This document shows positions 23,829-32,498 of a stretch of 35,640 nucleotides of DNA, piece after piece. Both the position numbers and the translations under genes were made by a program. The notes under the pieces were generated by a model. The model was not told the origin of the DNA and made no database searches. It was given only the letters and a program-made list of their open reading frames with translations. How positions within the stretch are numbered: position 1 is the stretch's first letter; the number at the start of each line of letters is the position of its first letter. This DNA comes from Synergistaceae bacterium. GTDB taxonomy: Bacteria > Synergistota > Synergistia > Synergistales > Synergistaceae. The stretch lies in contig JAISZL010000095.1 of the NCBI GenBank assembly GCA_031269245.1, positions 1 to 35,640 of the forward strand, in the 5' to 3' direction.

Positions 23829-24324
23829 CCGGCTCCTAAGGGAGGCGGGGATCGCTTTTTTGGTTGGTTTGGGCATCGTGGGAAGGCTCTGATGTGCCCT
23901 GTACATAGCGGGGCGCAAGACAGAATCGCTTATAACCGAAGGGCCTTATTCCGTCTGCCGCAACCCTCTCTATTTCTTCAGCCTGCTGGGTGGTACGGGC
24001 GTCGGGCTATGCACGGAGAGCGTGACCCTGGTGTTCGCGATACCCATGATGTTCGCGCTTATATACATGATGACGATATTGGACGAGGAACGCGCCCTTC
24101 GGGAGGCGCACGGGAACGCATACGAGGATTACGTGTCGGCGGTCCCCCGCTTCATACCCAGATAGTAGTTGTTTCACGAGCCGGACAGGTACATTGTCGA
24201 CACGAAAATTTTCATGCGCGAGATGCTCGATGCCCTCTGCTTCGCGTGCGCGGTCGGATTGTTTGAGATGATAGAGGAAGTGGTCAACGGCGGGGTCATA
24301 AAGACGCTTTTCACCCTGTATTGA
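23829..24324 (+). pseudogene. Isoprenylcysteine carboxyl methyltransferase-family relic with three in-frame stops
   Basis: One reading frame still spells the C-terminal two thirds of an ICMT-like membrane methyltransferase: GIAFLVGLGIVGRL, stop, CALYIAGRKTESLITEGPYS, CRNPLYFFSLLGG, DEERALREAHGNAYEDYV, PRFIPR, stop, stop, LFHEPDRYIVDTKIF and ELIE-like FEMIEEVVNGGVIKTLF to a final TGA. The stops are TGA at 23890-23892, where the family tends to have Trp, and TAG-TAG at 24163-24168. There is no frameshift. The N-terminal membrane part and a start codon are missing. The most likely reading is a gene broken by point mutations after loss of its 5' end. Confidence 0.7.
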
Positions 24325-24331
24325 GGAGCGC

Positions 24332-24391
24332 GTGTGGGTTTTGTCCGCGTTCGGCTCCGCGTTTTTCGCCGGAATAACCTCAATTCTATAG
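24332..24391 (+). pseudogene. Possible fragment of an EamA-type transporter start
   Basis: A GTG after GAGGAG begins 19 residues (MWVLSAFGSAFFAGITSIL) and then meets TAG. The segment looks like the first helix of an EamA-family exporter. Nothing convincing continues after the stop. It is read as a decayed gene end, with low confidence. Confidence 0.25.
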
Positions 24392-24525
24392 CGGTGCTTC
24401 CGTTTTTCTGGTCGATCACGCGGCTCGCCGGAGCATGTGCAGGCATCGCGAAAATAGACGAGACGCCGGGAGCTTGGCGTTCCTGACGGCCCCCGTCATC
24501 GCGCCGCCGCCTCCAGCCTCCAATG

Positions 24526-26679
24526 TCACGGCATGTACCTCCTGAGCTTCGATATGACCTCCTCCATGTCTATCGGCTTGCCTATGTGGTCGTCCATCCC
24601 GGCGTCGCGGCACCGCTCTATGTCCTCGCGGAACACGTTGGCGGTCATGGCTATTATGGGGATCGTCTTGGAGCACGGCAACCCGGACGACCGTATTCGC
24701 CTGGTCGCCTCGTAGCCGTCCATGTTCGGCATCTGGACGTCCATCAGCACGAGGTCGTATCCCTCAGGGTCGATCGAGAACTTTTCCACCGCCTTAACTC
24801 CGTCCTCCGCGAAGTCCAGCGTTATCTCGGTGTCCTCCATGAGCGCCGCCACTATCTCGCGATTGATCTTCACGTCCTCTGCGAGCAGCGCCCTGCGCCG
24901 CGCGAAGATCCCCGCGGCCGGCGACGCCTCGTCTGACGACGCCTCGTCGGCCTGACTCTCGAAGCCCATGCACTCGTTGATGCAGTTGAACACGGCGGAG
25001 GGGAACAGGGGTTTTTGCAGGAAACGTGACACGCCGGCCTCCCGCGCGTCGGACGATATCTCGCCCCATTCCGTTGCGGAGATCATTATGACGACTGGGT
25101 GACGCCCGTCGCCGCGATTGATCTCCCTGCACAGTTCAATGCCGTCCATCTCCGGCATCCGCCAGTCGACCAATATGACGTCGAACGGGCGGCCCGCGCC
25201 CTCCCGCACGAGGCGAAGGGCCTCGGAGGGGTAAAGTGTCGTCTCGCAGCTCACTCCGTAAGGTTCGAGGATCGTCTTAATCAGCTCCAGCACCTCCGGC
25301 GAGTCGTCAACGGCCAGGACCCTCAGATTTCTCCAGTTGACGCCGGGCGGCAGCAGGGCGCCGCGCTCGCACTTGGGCGTTTCGGCCCTTATCTCGAAGA
25401 TGAACGATGAACCGCGTCCCAGATCGGACTCCACCCAGATGCGTCCTCCCATCAGATCCACGATGCGCTTGGATATGGCGAGCCCCAGTCCCGTCCCGCC
25501 GTATTTGCGGGATATGCTGCCGTCAGCCTGTTCGAAGGACTTGAAGAGCTTGGCCTGCTGCTCCGGCGATATGCCTATCCCGGTGTCCCGCACCTCGACG
25601 CGTATCGTTGACACCCCGTCCTCCTCGGACAGGCTCCTGACGGAGAGGGAGATCATCCCGCCTTCAGGGGTGAATTTGACCGCGTTCGAGAGCAGGTTCG
25701 TGATCACCTGGGCGAGCCGCTGCTCGTCGGAGACTATTCTGGCGGGCATATCGGGGCTTATTTCGACCAGCAGGTTCTGCTCCATCTCCTCGACCTTGAA
25801 GTTTATGACGTTCGTGACACGCTGGAGCATTCGTTCGAGGTTGAAGTCGCTGAACGACAGCTCGAACTTGTCCGCCTCTATCTTCGACATGTCGAGTATG
25901 TCGTTGATAACCCCCAACAGATGGATGGATGCCTCGCTGATTTTGTCCAGGCAGTACTCCTTGCGCTCCAGATCCTTCGCGGACTTGGCTATCGAGGTCA
26001 TGCCTATGATGGCGTTCATAGGCGTGCGCATCTCGTGGCTCATGCGGGAGAGGAAATCGGATTTGGCGCGCGAGGACTGCTCCGCCTGCGCCCGCGCGTG
26101 CTCCGCCTCCAGCTTGGCGCGCATGAGCTCCGTAGTGTCGTAGAAGAACATCATCATGCCCTCGGGAGAACCGTCGTCGTCGATCATGGGGGTGACCCGC
26201 GCCTGATAATGGCGCGGATTGCCGTCAAGCCCGAAATCCAGATCCTGTTCCACCTCTATGGGGCGTCTTTTCTCCTGGGTCGTATGAAATATTTCGACGA
26301 ACTGGAGCAAAAATTTTTCGGTGGACACCGGAGCCAACAACTCGCTGTACGTCCTGCCAAGAATCATCCCGATTGCCGGGATCTTGCTGCGCTTCAGGTA
26401 CGAGTCGCTGGCGAAGACGATGCGCCCCTCGCGGTCGAAGAGCAATATTATGTCTGGGCAGTTGCCCAGCATGAGGTTCATATACTGCTCCAAGCGAGAC
26501 TTTTCCGCCGACACGATACGGCTTAAGCTGGCCTTGGCCTCCGCTTTTACACGGTTGCGCTCATTGATCCCCTGTTCGTACGCCAGCTCGCGTGCGAGTT
26601 TTTTGTTCTCCAAGCGCAACCTTCTGTTCTCTTCAAGTAACGATTCCACGTCACTCTCTTGCGTAAACCCTAAAGACAC
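24526..26679 (-). CDS. Hybrid sensor histidine kinase (coiled coil-PAS-HisKA-HATPase-REC-REC)
   Basis: A 717-residue soluble signalling protein. In order: a coiled coil (about 10-60); a PAS/PAC domain (about 65-205, DIILLFDREGRIVFASDSYLKRS); HisKA with the phospho-acceptor in FLSRMSHEMRTPMNAIIGM (about 215-285); a HATPase (about 325-440) with N box NLLSNAVKFTPEGG, RDTGIGISPEQ and GGTGLGLAISKRIV; a first receiver (about 460-575, phospho-Asp in VDWRMPEMDG); and a second receiver (about 600-715, LMDVQMPNMDGYEATRRIR). No membrane helix or HPt domain is seen, so an output partner lies elsewhere. The GTG at 26679 is chosen because GAGGTG lies six bases ahead. It is 56 bases after the FIST gene, a typical sensor partner. 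Confidence 0.93.
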   Translation of the reverse strand: MSLGFTQESDVESLLEENRRLRLENKKLARELAYEQGINERNRVKAEAKASLSRIVSAEKSRLEQYMNLMLGNCPDIILLFDREGRIVFASDSYLKRSKIPAIGMILGRTYSELLAPVSTEKFLLQFVEIFHTTQEKRRPIEVEQDLDFGLDGNPRHYQARVTPMIDDDGSPEGMMMFFYDTTELMRAKLEAEHARAQAEQSSRAKSDFLSRMSHEMRTPMNAIIGMTSIAKSAKDLERKEYCLDKISEASIHLLGVINDILDMSKIEADKFELSFSDFNLERMLQRVTNVINFKVEEMEQNLLVEISPDMPARIVSDEQRLAQVITNLLSNAVKFTPEGGMISLSVRSLSEEDGVSTIRVEVRDTGIGISPEQQAKLFKSFEQADGSISRKYGGTGLGLAISKRIVDLMGGRIWVESDLGRGSSFIFEIRAETPKCERGALLPPGVNWRNLRVLAVDDSPEVLELIKTILEPYGVSCETTLYPSEALRLVREGAGRPFDVILVDWRMPEMDGIELCREINRGDGRHPVVIMISATEWGEISSDAREAGVSRFLQKPLFPSAVFNCINECMGFESQADEASSDEASPAAGIFARRRALLAEDVKINREIVAALMEDTEITLDFAEDGVKAVEKFSIDPEGYDLVLMDVQMPNMDGYEATRRIRSSGLPCSKTIPIIAMTANVFREDIERCRDAGMDDHIGKPIDMEEVISKLRRYMP

Positions 26680-26735
26680 TTGATCCACCTCAAAAAATTA
26701 TGTCATATTCGTCAAACTGGCACCATGTCCTAGTA

Positions 26736-27911
26736 TCAGCGCAACGAGCAGATCACCAGTGTGTCGTTGTGGCCGCGATTCGCCATGCCGCCCTCGCTGT
26801 TTGAGACCGGCACTGGGCACAGCTCTCCACCGGAATAGGCTATGTTGTACGGTATGCCGGTCTTGTCCAGGATGGACTGGATTTTTTCGATCTCGCCCAT
26901 CGGATCGTAATCCATCGTGAAGTACCTGCCGACGCAGGAGAACATTATGAGGCACGAGGGTTCATCGGACGAGACCGCCGCGGTGACCGCCTCCTCCGTG
27001 GTCGCGAGCACCTCGTCGGCATCTATGGATCCCACCGACAGGGTCGCGCCCACCGGTATGTCCCCGCCGCAGACCACGCTGCCATCGGGGGTCATGGCGA
27101 ACGTCGCCCGCACCACTGGCTCCGAGCCGTCGTTGTAGTCAACGATGAACGGGAACGAGTTGATGCCGGAGATGGTACCGTCGTCGTTCTTCGTCAGGCC
27201 CAACGTCAGCAGGTAATCGACGGCCGGCACGTTGTTGACGGATTGGAGATGATTGCCCTGTGACGCCGTGACCACGCCCTTCTGCCTGAATACCCTCTCC
27301 GATGAGATCGACCCCACGTAAAACTTTGGGCTCACGCTCCCATCCACCAGGACAAACACCGCCCGGTCCGCATACGCCTCGCCGTTTCGGATGACCTGCG
27401 ACTCGCGGTAATCGCTGTTGTGGTCGACCGCAATCATCCCGAAGACCGGCACTCCGCCTGAAATTTTGGAAAACACGTTCGCGAAGAAATCCCCGCTGAC
27501 GTTCACGAGAAGCGGCGCGAAACAGAGCATGAGCGTCCCTTTGCCTCCCATCCTGGACGCCGCCTCGTCATAACCGCGTTTGAGGGCGTCCTCGTCCTCC
27601 AGCGTCAACGGAGCGCTCAGCCCGACGGAAAACGAGACGTCGTCGCTGGTCAAAACCATCAGCGAGAGGAGAATTTTGTCGCTGGATCCCCTCGTCGCGT
27701 TGCAGAGCGTGGTTGAGCCCACCACCTCGAACGGCAGGGCCCGGCATATTTCACGGACCGCATCGGAGTTTATGAACTCCGCGTAGCAGGTCAGCAGCCC
27801 TACCGAATTCTTCAACAGACCGCCGTCCGGGTTCAACTGCCCCAATATCTCGGAGACCGCCGCCTCGACGTCGTCGACCTCTCCAGTATGCGCCGTAAGA
27901 GCCTTGATCAT
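26736..27911 (-). CDS. FIST sensory domain protein
   Basis: A 391-residue protein made of a FIST N domain (about 15-215) and a FIST C domain (about 225-385). FIST domains are thought to bind small ligands and feed signals to histidine kinases or cyclases. Seen: VVGSTTLCNATRGSSD, GGVPVFGMIAVDHNSDYRESQV, GSISSERVFRQKGVVTASQGNHL, PAVDYLLTLG, and a C-terminal LIMFSCVGRYFTMDYDPMGEIEKIQ with GIPYNIAYSGGELCPV. The ATG at 27911 has GAGGAGG nine bases ahead. No signal peptide is seen. The hybrid kinase gene directly follows, so the FIST protein probably modulates it. Confidence 0.88.
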   Translation of the reverse strand: MIKALTAHTGEVDDVEAAVSEILGQLNPDGGLLKNSVGLLTCYAEFINSDAVREICRALPFEVVGSTTLCNATRGSSDKILLSLMVLTSDDVSFSVGLSAPLTLEDEDALKRGYDEAASRMGGKGTLMLCFAPLLVNVSGDFFANVFSKISGGVPVFGMIAVDHNSDYRESQVIRNGEAYADRAVFVLVDGSVSPKFYVGSISSERVFRQKGVVTASQGNHLQSVNNVPAVDYLLTLGLTKNDDGTISGINSFPFIVDYNDGSEPVVRATFAMTPDGSVVCGGDIPVGATLSVGSIDADEVLATTEEAVTAAVSSDEPSCLIMFSCVGRYFTMDYDPMGEIEKIQSILDKTGIPYNIAYSGGELCPVPVSNSEGGMANRGHNDTLVICSLR

Positions 27912-27972
27912 GATCTCGATCCTCCTCGCTCGCAGCAAAGCGACCGTCAGGGATATCCCCGGCCGGAGTCAC

Positions 27973-28905
27973 TCACGCCCGGCCCCAGAGGGGCGTCGGG
28001 TAAATTTTGTTCCTGTGCCTCTCGGCTATGGCCGCCGCCGCCTCGACCCGATCCTCCCTGTACGTGACGCCGAACCAACTGTCGCGGCTCTCCAAGACCT
28101 TCACGTCGGCCATGCCGCGCTGAATCTGGGAGTTGATCTCTGACGGCAGCAGAAATTCGCTCTTCAGGGGGTCAATCGGCACGCTCTTCTCCATAAACTC
28201 CACGAAATCCCTATCCACCCTGCTGAAGAAACTCCTGTCCAGCCCCCAGAAATTCATCGAGACCAGCGTCCCGCGCGGGATGTCGGACCAGCTCACGCCG
28301 CCGTCCTCTGAGAAACGTGCCCCGCCCGCGCTCCTCTCCACATTGGAGCGCTCGACGATGCTCGTGAGGTATCCCATCTCGTCCGCCATACAGATGCCGC
28401 GCGTCACGACCCCGTGATCGGAGACGGTGTTCTCTATCCTGTAGCCCACCATTGCGAAATGAGACTTGTCAGACGGTTCGCGGGAGGCGGAGAGCCAGTC
28501 GAAGATGGTCTTGTACGCCGAGGGCCCGTAATAATCGTCCGCGTTTATGACCGCGAATGGGCCGTCTATCAGGTGCTCCGCCGCCATCAGTGCGTGCGCC
28601 GTGCCCCACGGTTTCACTCGGCCCTCCGGAACGCGGCAGCCGCGCGGCAGAAGGCCGATCTCCTGACAGGCATAGAGCATCTCGACGTTGCGCTCCATCC
28701 TGTTCCCTATGACCTCCATGAAGTCATCCTTAATTTCGTTCTTAATAATGAACAGCACTTTTTTGAAACCCGCTTTTACAGCGTCGTAAATCGAATAATC
28801 TATCAACAGCTCGCCGTCAGCCCCTACGGGATCAATCTGCTTGAGTCCTCCGTATCTGCTGCCGATTCCGGCAGCCAAAATCACCAACACCGGTTTTTCC
28901 GCCAT
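27973..28905 (-). CDS. Sugar-phosphate nucleotidyltransferase family protein
   Basis: A 310-residue NTP-transferase of the GT-A fold. The nucleotide-binding start reads VILAAGIGSRYGGLKQIDPVG, followed by VLFIIKNEIKDDF, PWGTAHALMAAEHLIDGPFAVINADDYYGPSAY with the metal-binding Asp pair, and a C-terminal NFWGLDRSFF segment. This matches a group often annotated only as nucleotidyltransferase and related to GalU or RmlA. It is 12 bases downstream of galE on the same strand, which suggests UDP- or dTDP-sugar supply. The exact nucleotide and sugar cannot be read from sequence. FIST and kinase genes follow after about 60 bases. Confidence 0.85.
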   Translation of the reverse strand: MAEKPVLVILAAGIGSRYGGLKQIDPVGADGELLIDYSIYDAVKAGFKKVLFIIKNEIKDDFMEVIGNRMERNVEMLYACQEIGLLPRGCRVPEGRVKPWGTAHALMAAEHLIDGPFAVINADDYYGPSAYKTIFDWLSASREPSDKSHFAMVGYRIENTVSDHGVVTRGICMADEMGYLTSIVERSNVERSAGGARFSEDGGVSWSDIPRGTLVSMNFWGLDRSFFSRVDRDFVEFMEKSVPIDPLKSEFLLPSEINSQIQRGMADVKVLESRDSWFGVTYREDRVEAAAAIAERHRNKIYPTPLWGRA

Positions 28906-28917
28906 ACGCGTTCCCCC

Positions 28918-29934
28918 TCATCTGACATAACCGTTTGGATTGCCGCTCTGCCATCGCCATGAGTCGGCGCACATGTCATCTATGCCGCGCTCCGCGCTCC
29001 AGCCCAGCTCCGTCCGAGCCCTGGTCGGGTCGGCGTACACGGAGGCTATATCACCGGGCCGCCGTGCGGTGAACTCGAACGGTATGCGCCTGCCGCAAGC
29101 TCGCTCGAACGCCGCTATAACCTCCAAAACGCTGTAGCCCCTGCCTGTCCCGAGGTTGCAGACGAACGCCCCGCACCCGTCCTTGAGTTTCTTCAGCGCG
29201 GCGACGTGCCCCTTCGCGAGGTCGACCACGTGGATGTAGTCCCTGACGCCGGTTCCATCGGCGGTCGGGTAGTCGCTGCCGAAGACCCTGACCCTGTCGA
29301 GACGGCCCGCCGCCACCTGGGCTATGTAAGGAACCAGGTTGTTCGGAATGCCGTTCGGATCCTCTCCCATCATCCCGCTCCCGTGAGCCCCGATGGGGTT
29401 GAAGTAGCGCAGCACCGCCGCGTTGAAGCTCGGGTCCGCCGCGCATATGTCGCTTATCATGCGCTCGATGAAGAGTTTCGTCGCGCCGTACGGATTCGTC
29501 GCGGAGGTCGGGAAATCCTCCCTGACCGGCACCGCGGCGGGATCCCCGTACACCGTCGCCGACGACGAGAAGACGAAATCCTTGACGCCGAACTTCTTCA
29601 TGATCCCTAAAATGGTCATGGCGCACGACAGGTTGTTGGAGTAGTACTCCAACGGCTTCTCCACGCTCTCCCCCACCGACTTGAGCGCGGCGAAGTGGAT
29701 CACTGCGTCGATGCCGGGATTCTCCGCGAATATCTCGTCGCAAGCGCGCGCGTCACACACGTCCGCCGCGTAAAACTTGACGGGGCGCCCCGTTATCCTC
29801 TCCACCCTGCGCACGGATTCCTCGCTGGAGTTGACGAGGTTGTCCGCCGCGACCACATCGCAACCGGCGTTAATAAGCTCGACGCACGTATGGCTGCCTA
29901 TAAATCCCGCTCCTCCGGTGACCAGCACCGCCAC
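28918..29934 (-). CDS. galE: UDP-glucose 4-epimerase
   Basis: Interconverts UDP-glucose and UDP-galactose with bound NAD. The extended short-chain dehydrogenase features are all there: LVTGGAGFIGSHTCVELINAG, the VIHFAALKSVGESVEKPLEYY segment, catalytic Ser-Ser-Ala-Thr and YGATKLFIERM (YxxxK), LRYFNPIGAHGSGMMGEDPNGIPNNLVPYIAQVA, and VFGSDYPTADGTGVRDYIHVVDLAKGHV. With the GTG start at 29934 (GGGGG just ahead) the protein has 338 residues, the length of the E. coli enzyme. It heads a four-gene minus-strand run. A -10-like TACAAT near 30110 may belong to its promoter. Confidence 0.95.
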   Translation of the reverse strand: MAVLVTGGAGFIGSHTCVELINAGCDVVAADNLVNSSEESVRRVERITGRPVKFYAADVCDARACDEIFAENPGIDAVIHFAALKSVGESVEKPLEYYSNNLSCAMTILGIMKKFGVKDFVFSSSATVYGDPAAVPVREDFPTSATNPYGATKLFIERMISDICAADPSFNAAVLRYFNPIGAHGSGMMGEDPNGIPNNLVPYIAQVAAGRLDRVRVFGSDYPTADGTGVRDYIHVVDLAKGHVAALKKLKDGCGAFVCNLGTGRGYSVLEVIAAFERACGRRIPFEFTARRPGDIASVYADPTRARTELGWSAERGIDDMCADSWRWQSGNPNGYVR

Positions 29935-30239
29935 GCAAACACCCCCATCCTCCAAGCCGCCGCGCGGTCCGACTTCGCCGCCGCCGTGATATCCAGGCTG
30001 ACGGCAACCACCATCACTATGCCGTTTCTCGCGTCATCGGCCAAATCTCCCCCTCGGTATTGCCCTGAAACGTCAAACGGCGGCATTGTGAGATCGGCAA
30101 ACGTATTGTACAGCATTACAGTGCTTTCCGTGAAATTCTTCTTTTAAGAAAAGACCGATTTATTGAGGAATTTTATTTTTGATTTTGTTATAGACAGTTG
30201 GAGGAGGGTGAATGTATAATGGGGTTGTCATGGGGGAAG

Positions 30240-30465
30240 TTAATGGGACGAGCCTATGACGTAATAAGACATCCCGGCGAGAGGAATTCGGTTGAAAGCC
30301 GAAGCGGCCGCGCCACTGTAATCGGGACGAAACCACTATTGCGGCGTGCCACTGCTCGTAATGACGAGCGGGAAGGCGTGGGAGTAGGAGGAACGAGAGC
30401 CAGGAGACCCGCGGGGATGGACGCGCGTAGCGTTGCCCTTGCGTACATAGCCGTCACGGGACGGT
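30240..30465 (+). ncRNA. Cobalamin (AdoCbl) riboswitch
   Basis: The conserved core of the B12 riboswitch is readable: GAGAGGAATTCGGTTGAAAGCCGAAGC-like P3-P4 region (30279-30304), the B12-box part CGCGCCACTGTAATCGGGA (GCCACTGT at 30312-30319), and the closing GAGAGCCAGGAGACCCGC (30396-30413). A hairpin after it (GTCACGGGACGGTGA, near 30453-30467) could be P13 for the kissing loop. The 5' edge is approximate. It precedes a terminator and a B12-receptor operon, so high coenzyme B12 should switch those genes off. Confidence 0.9.
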
Positions 30466-30482
30466 GAGTTAAGAAGCGACGG

Positions 30483-30517
30483 GAGGCCTTCACGCGTATG
30501 TGAAGGCCTCTTTTTTT
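30483..30517 (+). terminator. Intrinsic terminator of the riboswitch
   Basis: GAGGCCTTCAC (30483-30493) pairs with GTGAAGGCCTC (30500-30510) around a six-base loop, followed by seven T. It lies between the cobalamin riboswitch and the first gene, the expected place for transcriptional control by ligand. Confidence 0.93.
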
Positions 30518-30556
30518 GCGTACGCCACAAACGAAGAGGAGAAGGAGGATATTTTC

Positions 30557-32494
30557 ATGAAAACGTTCAAACGCATCGCGGTGTCACTGTTTCTTTTGCT
30601 GCTGCCGGCCGTTACGGCCAGCGCCGATATATTCTACGCGGCGTCGAACTACAGCAGCGGCCTTGCCGGGACGGTGGTCCGGCAGGGCTCCCTGTTCACG
30701 GTGTACGACAAGCCCTACGCGGGCCTTAACGGCGACGCGGCGGGCTTCACGTTCAGAGACCACAATGGCGAGAGCAGGGCGTTCACGCGCGAGCGCGTCG
30801 CGGGCAAAGACGACACGGTGCGCGTCTTCGACCCGGCGGACCTGAGCAAGCCCATAACGACATCCCCCTCCTGGAGGGCGGCCAACATACACGCGGCGGC
30901 GTCCATAGGGGATTACCTGTACGTCACGACCTACGAGAGCTACGCGGATTCGGCCGTGGAGAACACCGGCAAGGTGGTCCGCATCGACATGGCGGACGGC
31001 TACAAAGCGGACAAGGGGTATCACTATGAAAGGCAGGGGAGCGTCAACCCGCACGGCGAGGCACTGCACATCGAGGGAGACGAGAGCGGTTACAAGGTCT
31101 ACGCGCTCTTCGGCCTCTCCACGTCCCTGGCTCTGAAATACGAGCCCACCGAGATAGTGGAGTTCGACGAGGAGCTGAATGTGCTGCGCAAGGCGAAGCT
31201 GGAGTCCGGCGCGAAGAAGGGCCTCAACGCGATGCGCATGGCGTATCGCGGCGGCAAGCTCTACGTGGCGTGCATGGGAGGCTACCAGGGACCGGACTCG
31301 TGGGGCGACGTGTGGGAGGTCGACCTAAAGACCATGACGCCCCGCCAGGTCCTGGACGGCAAGAGCCTGACGTACAAGGTAAACGGGCAGGACGTCGCGA
31401 TAGGGATGTACGGCGTGCAGTTCGCGCCGGACGGGACGGCGTACCTGCTTACCGGGAGCTACAGCGCGGACTATAATTTCCGGGGCAGGCTCTATGTGAC
31501 GACGGCGGCCGCCCTGGCAAAAGGCAATGCCGGCGTTCTGAGGGCGGAGTACAGCGCGAAGGAAGGATACTCCGGCTTCTCGTGGGACATCCTCTATGAC
31601 AGGGGCTCCGGCGTGCTTTGGTGCATGGTGGGAAAATCACTGGAGGCCCGCAACCCGGACGGCTCGCTGATCAAGAAGCTCACCCCCGGCGCGCTCGGCG
31701 ACAACATATACTCAATAGCGGAGATCCTGACGGACACGGACGAGGAGGAGACACCGGAGAGGCCTTCTTTGGTCCAGGTAACGGTTCCCCAGGAGAAACC
31801 CGAATGGGTGGAGGCGGTTCAGGAGGGGAAAATGGATTTCGCGGAACTGGAAGATCTCAAGAAAATTAATAACGGCGCTTTAGAATCAATCATAGACGAG
31901 GACGAAGAAAAAGGCGTGACAGTCGTCAGCGTAGGAGCGGCCTTCTCTCTGGCGAAAGAACTTTATGGGGACGAGAGCGATCCGCAGGTGAGGCCGCAGC
32001 CCGCGTTCAAGGCGGAAGTTGGATCGGGCAGGGTGGCGGCGGTCGGCCTGAGGGTGAAGGGCCCCGACTTCCTCGCGAACAACGCGAAGTCCGTCAAGGT
32101 AATGAAGGTCAAGGGCGCGGGCGACACCGACACTAGAAAGTTCACCTACGTCTTGGAGGCGAGCGAGTACGATGACGGCACATTCACGATCCTGAAAGAG
32201 GACGGTACGCCCGCCGGTGATCTTTCCGGCGACGGGACATACATCCTCACGCTCTTCGTCAAGGACGGCGGAGAATACGACTTAGACGGATCAGAGAACG
32301 GCTCAGTAATTGATCCGAGCGTGATCGTCGGAGTCACGGGCAGCTCCGCTGAGGTCCCGGAGAGTCCCTCCACAGAGTCCGGCGGCGATGCCGGCGGAGG
32401 CGGCTGCTCGTCCGGCATCCCCGTAACGGTTCTTTTGGCCGGCTTGTTCGGATTGGCCTCGGCCTGGACGATCCGGCGCCCGCGCCGCCGCTAA
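30557..32494 (+). CDS. B12-regulated secreted protein with Synergist-CTERM anchor
   Basis: A 645-residue exported protein. It has a signal peptide (about 1-23, MKTFKRIAVSLFLLLLPAVTASA), then a large repeat-rich domain (about 24-410) that looks like a beta propeller (DYLYVTTYESY, GGKLYVACMGGYQ, FAPDGTAYLLTGSY, GVLWCMVGKS). A linker and a second, beta-rich domain (about 490-600) follow. The tail (about 615-645) is GGDAGGGGCSSG, a hydrophobic helix and RRPRRR, the Synergist-CTERM sorting form; the Cys may be lipidated or cleaved near. AAGGAGG lies eight bases ahead of the ATG. It is controlled by the cobalamin riboswitch and sits four bases before the receptor gene, so it may capture or pass on cobalamin. 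That role is inferred. Confidence 0.82.
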   Translation: MKTFKRIAVSLFLLLLPAVTASADIFYAASNYSSGLAGTVVRQGSLFTVYDKPYAGLNGDAAGFTFRDHNGESRAFTRERVAGKDDTVRVFDPADLSKPITTSPSWRAANIHAAASIGDYLYVTTYESYADSAVENTGKVVRIDMADGYKADKGYHYERQGSVNPHGEALHIEGDESGYKVYALFGLSTSLALKYEPTEIVEFDEELNVLRKAKLESGAKKGLNAMRMAYRGGKLYVACMGGYQGPDSWGDVWEVDLKTMTPRQVLDGKSLTYKVNGQDVAIGMYGVQFAPDGTAYLLTGSYSADYNFRGRLYVTTAAALAKGNAGVLRAEYSAKEGYSGFSWDILYDRGSGVLWCMVGKSLEARNPDGSLIKKLTPGALGDNIYSIAEILTDTDEEETPERPSLVQVTVPQEKPEWVEAVQEGKMDFAELEDLKKINNGALESIIDEDEEKGVTVVSVGAAFSLAKELYGDESDPQVRPQPAFKAEVGSGRVAAVGLRVKGPDFLANNAKSVKVMKVKGAGDTDTRKFTYVLEASEYDDGTFTILKEDGTPAGDLSGDGTYILTLFVKDGGEYDLDGSENGSVIDPSVIVGVTGSSAEVPESPSTESGGDAGGGGCSSGIPVTVLLAGLFGLASAWTIRRPRRR

Positions 32495-32498
32495 TCCA

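Noticed and set aside
29898-30116. A 72-residue minus-strand open frame overlapping the start of galE
   Set aside because: It begins at a probable -10 box, has no ribosome site and runs out of frame into galE. It is better read as galE leader.
30198-30467. An 89-residue plus-strand open frame
   Set aside because: It lies across the cobalamin riboswitch, whose conserved core explains the sequence.
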